NCBI RefSeq assembly: GCF_000740675.1
Contig: NZ_JPXI01000029.1
Span: 1 to 64,000, forward strand
From: Massilia sp. BSC265
Lineage (GTDB): Bacteria; Pseudomonadota; Gammaproteobacteria; Burkholderiales; Burkholderiaceae_D
DNA: 64,000 bases
Direction: 5' to 3'
Positions 26,637-36,624 of the stretch are shown in pieces; the first letter of the stretch is position 1, and every line of letters starts with the position of its first letter. The notes under the pieces are model-generated. The model made no database searches. It saw nothing but the letters and a program-made list of their open reading frames with translations, and had not been told where the DNA came from. Position numbers and translations under genes: made by a program.

Positions 26637-27596
26637 ATGACACTCACACGCAGAACCCTTTTGGGTAGCGCCGCCGCTCTCGCGCTGGCTACCTCCATCC
26701 CCGCCCACGCCAAACCCCTGACCATCGGCTTCTCCCAGGTCGGCGCCGAAAGCGAATGGCGCACCGCCAACACCGCCTCGATCAAGAGCGCCGCCAAGCA
26801 GGCCGGCGTCAACCTGAAGTTCGCCGACGCCCAGCAGCGCCAGGAAAACCAGGTCAAGGCGATCCGCTCCTTCATCGCCCAGCGGGTCGACGTGATCGCC
26901 TTCTCGCCGGTCGTGGAATCCGGCTGGGACACCGTGCTGCGCGAAGCCAAGGCCGCCAAGATCCCGGTGATCCTGACCGACCGCGCCGTCAAGGTCAGCG
27001 ACCCCTCGCTGTACGTGAGCTTCATCGGTTCCGACTTCGTGGAAGAGGGCCGCCGCGCCGCGCGCTGGCTGGTCGAGCACCAGAAGAAGAACCCGAACCG
27101 CAGCTACAACATCGTCGAGCTGCAGGGTACCGTCGGCTCGGCGCCGGCCATCGACCGCAAGGCGGGCTTTGCGGAAGTGATCAAGGACCATCCGACGCTG
27201 AAGATCATCCGCTCGCAGACCGGCGACTTCACCCGCGCCAAGGGGAAGGAAGTCATGGAAGCCTTCCTGAAGTCCGACCGCAAGAACATCAACGTGCTGT
27301 ACGCGCACAACGACGACATGGCCATCGGCGCCATCCAGGCCATCGAGGAAGCCGGCCTGAAGCCGGGCAAGGACATCCTGGTGGTGTCGATCGACGGGGT
27401 GCGCGGCGCCTTCGAGGCCATGTTGCAGGGCAAGCTCAACGTCACCGTGGAGTGCAACCCGCTGCTCGGGCCGCAGCTGATCCAGACCGCGCAACTGGTC
27501 AAGGCAGGCAAGCAGGTAGCAAAGCGCATTACCGTGGACGAGGGTGTGTTCCCAGCTGAAGTCGCGGCCAAGGAATTCCCGAACCGCAAATACTGA
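26637..27596 (+). CDS. ABC sugar importer, periplasmic binding protein (YtfQ-like)
   Basis: A 319-residue periplasmic binding protein, signal MTLTRRTLLGSAAALALATSIPAHA with a twin-arginine look. The mature part (TIGFSQVGAESEWRTANTASI, then FIAQRVDVIAFSPVVESGWDTVL) is that of the YtfQ group, which binds furanose forms of sugars. With GH51/GH43 enzymes around, L-arabinofuranose is the likely ligand. The ATG at 26637 follows an in-frame GTG; GGAG (26624-26627) fits the ATG better. It is the first gene of the importer operon. Confidence 0.92.
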   Translation: MTLTRRTLLGSAAALALATSIPAHAKPLTIGFSQVGAESEWRTANTASIKSAAKQAGVNLKFADAQQRQENQVKAIRSFIAQRVDVIAFSPVVESGWDTVLREAKAAKIPVILTDRAVKVSDPSLYVSFIGSDFVEEGRRAARWLVEHQKKNPNRSYNIVELQGTVGSAPAIDRKAGFAEVIKDHPTLKIIRSQTGDFTRAKGKEVMEAFLKSDRKNINVLYAHNDDMAIGAIQAIEEAGLKPGKDILVVSIDGVRGAFEAMLQGKLNVTVECNPLLGPQLIQTAQLVKAGKQVAKRITVDEGVFPAEVAAKEFPNRKY

Positions 27597-27603
27597 GGCG
27601 GCC

Positions 27604-29127
27604 ATGCTCGCCTCGACCACCGTGGCGCCGGTCCTGGAAGTGACCGGCATCCACAAGCAATTCCCGGGCGTGAAGGCCTTGTCGGATGCGGGCCTGCGCC
27701 TGTTCCCCGGCGAAGTCCACACCCTGATGGGCCAGAACGGCGCCGGCAAGTCGACCCTCATCAAGGTCCTGACCGGCGTCTACCAGCCCGAGCGCGGCAG
27801 CATCGTCCTCGACGGTCACACCATTGCGCCCACTTCCACCCAGGATGCGCAGGAACTCGGCATCAGCACGGTCTACCAGGAGGTGAATTTGTGCCCGAAC
27901 CTGTCGGTCGCCGAAAACATCTTCATCGGACGCTACCCGCGCCGCTTCGGCATGATCGACTGGCGCGCCATGCGCCGCCAGGCCGCGGAACTGCTGGCGC
28001 GCCTGCAGATCAAGGTCGACGTCAGCAAGCCGCTCTCGCACTACCCGCTCGCCATCCAGCAGATGGTGGCGATCGCGCGCGCCCTGAACATATCAAGCAA
28101 GGTGCTGATCCTCGACGAACCCACCTCCAGCCTGGACGAGAACGAAGTCCAGCTGCTGTTCTCGGTGCTGCGTTCGCTGCGCGAGCAGGGCATGGCGATC
28201 CTGTTCGTCACCCACTTCCTCGACCAGACCTATGCCATTTCCGACCGCATCACGGTGATGCGCAACGGCGAGCGCGAAGGCGAATACCTGTGCAGCGCGC
28301 TGTCGCGCCTTGCCCTGGTCAACAAGATGATCGGCGCGCCGGCCGAAGCGCAAGAGGAAAGCGGCAGCGCGTGCGCCCAGGCAGGCGGGGCTGGTGAAAC
28401 CTTCCTGCGCACGAAGGCGCTGGCACGCAAGGGTGTGCTGAACCCGATCGACCTTGAGATCCGCAAGGGAGAACTGCTCGGCCTGGCCGGCCTGCTCGGC
28501 TCCGGCCGCACCGAGACCGCACGCCTGCTGTTCGGCGCCGACAAGGCCGACAGCGGCGCCATCGAGATCGATGGCCGCAGCCGCAGCTTCTCCACGCCGC
28601 GCGACGCGATCGGCGAGGGGATCGGCTTCTGCTCGGAAGACCGCAAGCACGAGGGCGCCATCCTCGCCCTGTCCGTGCGCGAGAACCTGATCCTGGCGTT
28701 GCAGGCGCGCCAGGGGCTGCTGCGCGCCATCCCGATGCGCCGCCAGCAGGAGCTGGCCGCCCACTATGTCAAACAACTGGGGATCAAGACGGCGAGCATC
28801 GAGACGCCGATCGGCACGCTCTCGGGTGGCAACCAGCAGAAGGTCTTGCTGGCGCGCTGGCTGGCCACCGAGCCGAAGCTGATGATCCTCGACGAACCGA
28901 CGCGCGGCATCGACGTGCGCGCCAAGCAGGAAATCATGGATTACGTTACGACCCTGTGCCGCAAGGGCATGGCTATCCTGTTCATCTCGTCCGAACTGCC
29001 CGAGGTGCTGCGCGCGAGCGACCGCATCGTCGTCATGCGCGACCGCAAGGCTTGCGGCGAGTACGGCCGCGGTGAGCTGGACGACAGCTCGGTGCTGCAC
29101 GTGATTGCCGGGGAGGGCGCGGCATGA
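27604..29127 (+). CDS. ABC sugar importer, double ATPase (YtfR-like)
   Basis: A 507-residue ATP-binding subunit with two ABC domains. The first has an intact Walker A (GQNGAGKST) and Walker B ([15 protein letters not shown]) but an altered signature (HYPLAIQQM). The second has a degenerate Walker A region (GLLGSGRTE) with a proper signature (LSGGNQQK) and Walker B ([13 protein letters not shown]). This asymmetry is normal for carbohydrate ABC ATPases of the CUT2 type. It overlaps the next gene by 4 bases. Confidence 0.95.
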   Translation: MLASTTVAPVLEVTGIHKQFPGVKALSDAGLRLFPGEVHTLMGQNGAGKSTLIKVLTGVYQPERGSIVLDGHTIAPTSTQDAQELGISTVYQEVNLCPNLSVAENIFIGRYPRRFGMIDWRAMRRQAAELLARLQIKVDVSKPLSHYPLAIQQMVAIARALNISSKVLILDEPTSSLDENEVQLLFSVLRSLREQGMAILFVTHFLDQTYAISDRITVMRNGEREGEYLCSALSRLALVNKMIGAPAEAQEESGSACAQAGGAGETFLRTKALARKGVLNPIDLEIRKGELLGLAGLLGSGRTETARLLFGADKADSGAIEIDGRSRSFSTPRDAIGEGIGFCSEDRKHEGAILALSVRENLILALQARQGLLRAIPMRRQQELAAHYVKQLGIKTASIETPIGTLSGGNQQKVLLARWLATEPKLMILDEPTRGIDVRAKQEIMDYVTTLCRKGMAILFISSELPEVLRASDRIVVMRDRKACGEYGRGELDDSSVLHVIAGEGAA

Positions 29128-30188
29128 ATGTCGCCGTGAAAGAGACGGTGCTGGCGCCCGCCAGGCCGGCCCGCGCTTCGGTGTTCCAGCATCCGCTGTT
29201 CCGTCCCCTGGCGGCGCTGGCCCTGCTGCTGCTGATCGACTTCCTCCTGATTCCGGGGTTCTTCCGCCTGGAGATCAAGGACGGCCACCTGTACGGCAGC
29301 CTGGTCGACATCGTCAACCGCGCCGCGCCGCTGATGCTGGCGGCGATCGGCATGACCCTGGTGATCGCCACGCGCGGCATCGACATCTCGGTGGGCGCCG
29401 TGGTGGCCCTGTCCGGGACGGTGGCTTCGATGCTGATCGGCGGCACCATGGTGATCAACAACGGCGTGCCGGAATATGTCGCGCAGACCCCGATGGCGCT
29501 GGCGCTGCTGGCGGCCATGGGGGCGGCCGTGCTGTGCGGGCTGTGGAACGGCGCCCTGGTGGCGGGCCTGGGCCTGCAGCCGATCGTCGCGACCCTGATC
29601 CTCATGGTGGCGGGGCGCGGACTGGCCCAGCTGCTCACCGACGGCCAGATCGTCACCGTCTACTACCAGCCCTTCTTCTTCCTGGGTAGCGGCTATTTGC
29701 TCGGGCTGCCGTTCGCGCTGTTCGTGGTGATCGCGGTGTTCGCCATTACCAGCCTGCTGCTGCGCCACACGGCGCTCGGCCTGTTCATCCAGGCGGTCGG
29801 GGTGAATCCTGTCGCGGCGCGCCTGGCCGGCATCCGCACCGCGGCCCTGGTCGTGTTCGTCTACGTGTTCAGCGCGGCCTGCGCCGGCATGGCGGGGTTG
29901 ATGATCAGCTCCAACGTGAAGAGCGCGGACGCCAACAACGCCGGCCTGATGCTGGAACTGGACGCCATCCTGGCGGTGACGCTGGGCGGCACCTCGCTGG
30001 CGGGCGGCAAGTTCTCGCTGATGGGCAGCATCATCGGGGCGCTGATCATCCAGACGCTCACCTACACCATCTATTCGCTGGGCGTCCCGCCCGAGGTCAA
30101 CATGGTCGTGAAAGCAAGCGTGGTCTTCCTGGTCTGTATCTCGCAGTCCGACCAGTTCAAGAACCTGTGGAAGAGGAGGGCAGCATGA
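29124..30188 (+). CDS. ABC sugar importer, permease 1 (YtfT-like)
   Basis: A 354-residue CUT2 permease with 8-10 membrane helices. GIDISVGAVVALSGTVAS is the conserved periplasmic-side motif and LGGTSLAGGKFSLMGSIIGALII the conserved late loop contacting the ATPase. It begins in an ATGA overlap with the ATPase gene and ends in another with the second permease, so the order is fixed and expression coupled. Confidence 0.94.
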   Translation: MNVAVKETVLAPARPARASVFQHPLFRPLAALALLLLIDFLLIPGFFRLEIKDGHLYGSLVDIVNRAAPLMLAAIGMTLVIATRGIDISVGAVVALSGTVASMLIGGTMVINNGVPEYVAQTPMALALLAAMGAAVLCGLWNGALVAGLGLQPIVATLILMVAGRGLAQLLTDGQIVTVYYQPFFFLGSGYLLGLPFALFVVIAVFAITSLLLRHTALGLFIQAVGVNPVAARLAGIRTAALVVFVYVFSAACAGMAGLMISSNVKSADANNAGLMLELDAILAVTLGGTSLAGGKFSLMGSIIGALIIQTLTYTIYSLGVPPEVNMVVKASVVFLVCISQSDQFKNLWKRRAA

Positions 30189-31150
30189 AGCACATCACCA
30201 ATGCGCCCTGGTTCACCTCGGCCGCCACCGTGGTCCTGCTGGTGGCCATGCTGCTGGCCGGCGGCCAGGCCTACGATGGCTTCCTGTCGCTGCAGGTGAT
30301 GCTGAATCTCCTGATCGACAACGCTTTTCTCCTGGTGCTGGCGATCGGCATGGGTTTCGTGATCCTGTCCGGCGGCATCGACCTGTCGGTGGGCGCGGTG
30401 CTGGCCCTTGGCACCATGGTAGCTGCCTGGCTGCTGCAGGTGGCGCATTGGCCGCCGCTGGCGGTGGTCGCGGTCGTGCTGCTGGGCGGCGCCGCATTCG
30501 GCGGCGCGATGGGCGGGATCATCCATTTCTTCCGCCTGCAGCCTTTCATCGTCACCCTGGCCGGCATGTTCCTGGCGCGCGGCCTGTGCTACCTGATCAG
30601 CATCGAGTCGATCACCATCGAGGATCCGCTATTCGTGGCGATGTCCCAGACCCAGTTGCCTTTCCTGGGCGGCTTCCTGTCGCCGGGCGCCCTGATCGCG
30701 ATCGGCATGCTGCTTCTCGCAGTCTGGATGGCGCACTACTCGTCCTTCGGGCGCGCCGTGTACGCCATCGGCGGCAACGAAGGGTCGGCCGCGATGATGG
30801 GCCTGGCGGTAGGCCGCACCAAGGTCCTGGTCTACGCCTTCAGCGGTTTCTGCGCGGCGCTCGGCGGCCTGCTGTTCTCGTTCTACATGCTGTCGGGGTA
30901 TGGCCTGCATGCGCAGGGCACTGAGCTGGATGCCATCGCGGCGGTCGTCATCGGCGGCACGCTGCTTACCGGCGGCTACGGGTACGTCGCAGGCGCGCTG
31001 TCGGGCGTGCTGGTACTCGGTACCATCCAGACCCTGATCGCCTTCGACGGCACCCTCAGCTCCTGGTGGACCAAGATCGTGATCGGTGCGCTGCTGTTCG
31101 TGTTCTGCGTGGTGCAACGCCTGATGGGCTTCCGTCAGAAGCAAAGCTAA
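30185..31150 (+). CDS. ABC sugar importer, permease 2 (YjfF-like)
   Basis: A 321-residue CUT2 permease: GGIDLSVGAVLALGTMVA and VIGGTLLTGGYGYVAGALSGVLVLG are the family motifs. Paired with the previous permease it forms a heterodimeric channel, as in the E. coli YtfQRT-YjfF galactofuranose importer, rather than the homodimer of AraH or XylH. It starts at 30185 inside the previous stop codon. It is followed after 29 bases by a secreted GH43. Confidence 0.94.
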   Translation: MKHITNAPWFTSAATVVLLVAMLLAGGQAYDGFLSLQVMLNLLIDNAFLLVLAIGMGFVILSGGIDLSVGAVLALGTMVAAWLLQVAHWPPLAVVAVVLLGGAAFGGAMGGIIHFFRLQPFIVTLAGMFLARGLCYLISIESITIEDPLFVAMSQTQLPFLGGFLSPGALIAIGMLLLAVWMAHYSSFGRAVYAIGGNEGSAAMMGLAVGRTKVLVYAFSGFCAALGGLLFSFYMLSGYGLHAQGTELDAIAAVVIGGTLLTGGYGYVAGALSGVLVLGTIQTLIAFDGTLSSWWTKIVIGALLFVFCVVQRLMGFRQKQS

Positions 31151-31179
31151 TAAATACAAGCAAAATATAAGGAGACGTG

Positions 31180-32139
31180 ATGAATAAGATGTCCGTACTT
31201 GTGGCCGGACTGGCCGCTGCATTGTCTGCGCCGGTGGCCTTCGCTTCCAACCCCATCGTGAAGGACGTCTTCACGGCCGACCCGGCCGCGCTGGTCGACA
31301 ACGGCCGCGTCTATGTCTACGTCGGCAGGGACGAGGCGCCGGTCGGCGGCAAGGAGTACGTGATGAACGAGTGGCGCGTGTACTCCAGCTGCGACATGAA
31401 GAAGTGGGTCGACCACGGCTCGCCGCTGCGCTACAGCACCTTCAATTGGGCCGGCCGCGACGCCTGGGCCTCGGACATCGTCAAGCGGGGCGGCAAGTAC
31501 TACTTCTATTCGACCGTGGACCACGCCACCCTTAAGAGCAAGGCGATCGGCGTAGCGGTCTCGGATAGCCCGACCGGACCGTTCGTGGACGCACGCGGCA
31601 CGGCCCTCGTCACCAACGACATGACGAAGCAAACCGACATTCCCTGGGACGACATCGACCCGGCCGTCTTCATCGACGACGACGGCCAGGCCTATCTCTA
31701 CTGGGGCAATACGGTGATGAAGTACGCCAAGCTCAAGCCGAACATGATCGAGCTCGACGGCCCGATCCACACCGTCGGCCTGGACAACTTTGTCGAAGCG
31801 GCCTACCTGCACAAGCACAAGGGCACGTATTACCTCACGTACTCGCGCAAGTTCCCGGAAGAGACCGTGGCCATGAGCGGCCCGACGGCCACCGGCCCCT
31901 GGACCTTCGGCGGCGTGATCATGGAGAAGAACAGCAACGTCAATACGATCCACCAGGCCATCGTCGAATTCAACGGCAAGTCCTATATCTTTTATCACAA
32001 CGGCAAGCTGCCGACCGGTGGCGAGTTCCGCCGCTCAGTGGCCGTCGAGGAACTGCATTACGCCCCGGATGGCAAGATCCTGCCGGTCAAGCAAACGGCC
32101 GAGGGTCCGGCTGCAAACCCGTCGCCGGGCTGCAAGTGA
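31180..32139 (+). CDS. Glycoside hydrolase family 43, secreted
   Basis: A 319-residue enzyme with a signal peptide (VAGLAAALSAPVAFAS). Catalytic acids are Asp in FTADPAALVDNG, Asp in DDIDPAVFIDDD and Glu in NFVEAAYLHKHKG. The wording differs from the three other GH43 types in the window and resembles arabinoxylan arabinofuranosidase or beta-xylosidase members. The ATG at 31180 follows GTG, with AAGGAGA just upstream. As last gene of the ABC operon it probably frees the monosaccharide that the importer takes up. Confidence 0.88.
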   Translation: MNKMSVLVAGLAAALSAPVAFASNPIVKDVFTADPAALVDNGRVYVYVGRDEAPVGGKEYVMNEWRVYSSCDMKKWVDHGSPLRYSTFNWAGRDAWASDIVKRGGKYYFYSTVDHATLKSKAIGVAVSDSPTGPFVDARGTALVTNDMTKQTDIPWDDIDPAVFIDDDGQAYLYWGNTVMKYAKLKPNMIELDGPIHTVGLDNFVEAAYLHKHKGTYYLTYSRKFPEETVAMSGPTATGPWTFGGVIMEKNSNVNTIHQAIVEFNGKSYIFYHNGKLPTGGEFRRSVAVEELHYAPDGKILPVKQTAEGPAANPSPGCK

Positions 32140-32168
32140 TAAGCGCTCAGCAGCATTTCCATTGGATT

Positions 32169-32186
32169 GATATCACAAATGATATG
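32169..32186. promoter_or_regulatory. LysR-type operator-like palindrome in front of lysR
   Basis: GATATCACAAATGATATG keeps the GATAY-N8-RTAT pattern with the last base changed, and contains the perfect repeat ATATCA-CAAA-TGATAT. It overlaps a possible -10 TATGAT (32183-32188) and ends 8 bases before the start codon, the position expected for autorepression by the LysR protein. Confidence 0.55.
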
Positions 32187-32194
32187 ATTTCCTG

Positions 32195-33136
32195 ATGGAT
32201 ACGACAAACCCGAACTGGTTCTTGAAGGCGCGCCTCAAGACGCGCCAGCTGCTGCTCCTGATCGCGCTGGACGACTACCGCAACATCCACCGTGCGGCCG
32301 AGGAACTCCACATGACGCAGCCGGCGGCGTCCAAGCAGATCAAGGACCTGGAAGAGATGCTGGACGTGCGCCTGTTCGAGCGCCTGCCGCGCGGGATGGA
32401 ACCCACCATCTACGGCGAGACCATGATCCGCCACGCGCGCATGGCCCTCACCAGCCTGGCGCTGGCGCACGACGACCTGGTGGCCCTGAAGGCCGGCCTG
32501 TCCGGGCAGGTGGAAGTCGGCGTCATCATGTCGCCCGCGATGGCGCTGCTGCCGCGCGCGATCGCGCGCATCAAGGAACAGGCACCGCTGCTGCGGATCG
32601 GCGTGCACCTGGAGTCGAGCAACGTCCTGCTCGACAAGCTCCAGCGCGGCACGCTCGACTTCATGATCGGCCGCATCCTGGAGAAGGAGGACTCGAGCGG
32701 CCTGGTGTACGAGGAACTGACCGAGGAAGCGGTCTGCGCGGTGGCGCGCCCCGGCCATGCGCTGCTCGAGGCGAAGGACCTGCGCCTGGACGACATCGCC
32801 GGCAGGCCCTGGATCCTGCCGCCGCCCGGCAGCATCCTGCGCCACCGCTTCGACATGATGTTCCGCCGCGCCGGCCTGCCGCCGCCCGTCAACGTGGTCG
32901 ACACGACGGCGCTGCTGCTCATCACCACGCTGCTGCAGCAGACCGATTCGCTGCACGTGATGCCGCAGGAGGTGGCGCAGTACTACGCCTCGCTGAACGT
33001 GATGCGCATCCTGCCGATCGAGCTGCCCTGCAAGATGGACGCCTTCGGCATCATCCGCCAGCAGGACCACCTGCTGTCGCCGGGCGCGGACCTGCTGCTG
33101 AAGCAGGTAAGGCTGGCGGCATCCGAGATCTACTGA
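32195..33136 (+). CDS. LysR-family regulator, GbpR/GguR-like; probable arabinose regulator
   Basis: A 313-residue LTTR. The winged helix-turn-helix is at residues about 17-75 (NIHRAAEELHMTQPAASKQIKDLEEMLDVRLFER, given here in words: the HTH centres on the TQPAASKQI recognition helix). The effector domain starts at about 95 (LSGQVEVGVIMSPAMALLP). The wording is that of the GbpR branch, which controls sugar transport and catabolism. No Shine-Dalgarno is visible before the ATG and a TATGAT box ends just 6 bases before it, so the mRNA may be leaderless. It is placed between the two GH43 genes and is the natural candidate to bind the palindromes at 5494, 12950 and 26540. Confidence 0.9.
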   Translation: MDTTNPNWFLKARLKTRQLLLLIALDDYRNIHRAAEELHMTQPAASKQIKDLEEMLDVRLFERLPRGMEPTIYGETMIRHARMALTSLALAHDDLVALKAGLSGQVEVGVIMSPAMALLPRAIARIKEQAPLLRIGVHLESSNVLLDKLQRGTLDFMIGRILEKEDSSGLVYEELTEEAVCAVARPGHALLEAKDLRLDDIAGRPWILPPPGSILRHRFDMMFRRAGLPPPVNVVDTTALLLITTLLQQTDSLHVMPQEVAQYYASLNVMRILPIELPCKMDAFGIIRQQDHLLSPGADLLLKQVRLAASEIY

Positions 33137-33152
33137 ACGGAGGACCCCGAAC

Positions 33153-34175
33153 ATGATCGCAGCCCGCCTGAGCTTCGCGCTGACCTTAGCCCTGGCCCTG
33201 CCCGTCGTGGGCGCCGCCGAATTCGCCAATCCCCTGGTGCTGCAGCGGGCCGACCCGCACGTCACCCTGCATGGCGACGGCTATTACTATTACACGGCCA
33301 CCGTTCCCGAATACGACCGGATCGAGCTGCGCCGCACCCGCTCCCTGAACGAACTGGGCAAGGCCGAAGCCAAGGTCGTCTGGCGCAAGCATGCCAGCGG
33401 TCCGATGAGCCGCCATATCTGGGCGCCGGAGCTGCACCACATCGACGGCAAGTGGTACCTGTACTTCACCGCAGGCCGCGAGGATGCGCCCTTCGACATC
33501 CGCCTTTACGTGCTCGAGAACGCGTCCAGCAATCCGCTCGAAGGGCAGTGGATCGAACGCGGGCAGCTCAAGACCGGCTGGGAGTCCTTCGCGCTGGACG
33601 CCACCACCTTCGCATTGAACGGGCAGCGCTACCTGGCCTGGACCCAGAAGCCCCCGGCGGCGAACCGGCACGTGACGGCGGTGTACATCGCGAAGATGGA
33701 CACGCCGCTCTCGATCACGGGGCCGGCGACCATGCTGACCGCGCCCGAATACGGGTGGGAGAAGATGACGCACCACGTCAACGAAGCCCCCGCGGTACTC
33801 GTGAAGAACGGCCGCGTCTTCATGACGTATTCCGCCAGCGCTACCGATGCCAGCTACGCCCTGGGCATGCTCACCGCTTCGGCGTCCGCCGACCTGCTCG
33901 ACCCCAAGGCATGGAAGAAGTCGCCCGTGCCGGTGTTCCGGAGCAGCACCGCGACCGGGCAGTACGGGCCGGGCCACAACGCCTTCACCACCACGCCGGA
34001 CGGCAAGCAGGACATCCTGGTCTACCACGCGCGCAACTACGAAAGGATCACCGGCGACTCGCTGTTCGACCCGAACCGCCATACGCGTGCGCAGGTCATC
34101 ACGTGGCGCGCCGATGGGACGCCCGACTTCGGCATTCCGGTTGCGGACAGGCCCCGGACCGCGCAGCCCCGCTGA
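33153..34175 (+). CDS. Glycoside hydrolase family 43, secreted paralogue
   Basis: A 340-residue GH43 with a signal peptide (ALTLALALPVVGAAE). Asp in RADPHVTLHGDG, Asp in ALDATTFALNG and Glu in NEAPAVLVKNG form the catalytic set. Most motifs are shared with the cytoplasmic enzyme at 9991 (for example YDRIELRR, SYSASATD/TYSASATD, YGPGHN). GGAGG precedes the start, 16 bases after the lysR stop, so it is probably cotranscribed with the regulator. Confidence 0.9.
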   Translation: MIAARLSFALTLALALPVVGAAEFANPLVLQRADPHVTLHGDGYYYYTATVPEYDRIELRRTRSLNELGKAEAKVVWRKHASGPMSRHIWAPELHHIDGKWYLYFTAGREDAPFDIRLYVLENASSNPLEGQWIERGQLKTGWESFALDATTFALNGQRYLAWTQKPPAANRHVTAVYIAKMDTPLSITGPATMLTAPEYGWEKMTHHVNEAPAVLVKNGRVFMTYSASATDASYALGMLTASASADLLDPKAWKKSPVPVFRSSTATGQYGPGHNAFTTTPDGKQDILVYHARNYERITGDSLFDPNRHTRAQVITWRADGTPDFGIPVADRPRTAQPR

Positions 34176-34285
34176 TCCGGTCGCGCGCAGAGCAACAATG
34201 TGCGCAATTGGCTGCCGGACACAACGCGATCCGCACAGTGCAGTATCCTATCCTTTTTCAGCATCACATCAAGAAAGAGGAAACC

Positions 34286-36505
<2,220 letters not shown>

Positions 36506-36519
36506 GCGGTGGGCAGCCG

Positions 36520-36542
36520 CGCGCCGGTTTCCTTCCGGCGCG
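36520..36542 (+). terminator. Hairpin after malic enzyme gene
   Basis: CGCGCCGG and CCGGCGCG form a perfect 8-bp stem around TTTCCTT, 14 bases after the maeB stop. The following sequence is only moderately T-rich (TGTTCTCC, then ATTCTTTT), so termination may be partial. Confidence 0.6.
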
Positions 36543-36562
36543 TGTTCTCCAGATTCTTTTCG

Positions 36563-36591
36563 TTGCTCGTAACCATTTTGTAACTTATACT
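36563..36591 (+). promoter_or_regulatory. Promoter of the GH43-GH3-esterase operon
   Basis: -35 TTGCTC (36563-36568), a 17-bp spacer and -10 TATACT (36586-36591). The -10 ends where a LacI-type operator begins. Confidence 0.6.
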
Positions 36592-36604
36592 GGTTGCGCT
36601 AACA
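36591..36604 (+). promoter_or_regulatory. LacI-type operator, xylosidase operon
   Basis: TGGTTGCGCTAACA agrees at 12 of 14 positions with the palindrome TGTTAGCGCTAACA and has the central CG of LacI operators. It covers the transcription start region, as expected for repression. Similar sites lie at 51493, 51592 and 53013. Confidence 0.62.
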
Positions 36605-36624
36605 TACGGACGAAAGGAGCTGGG

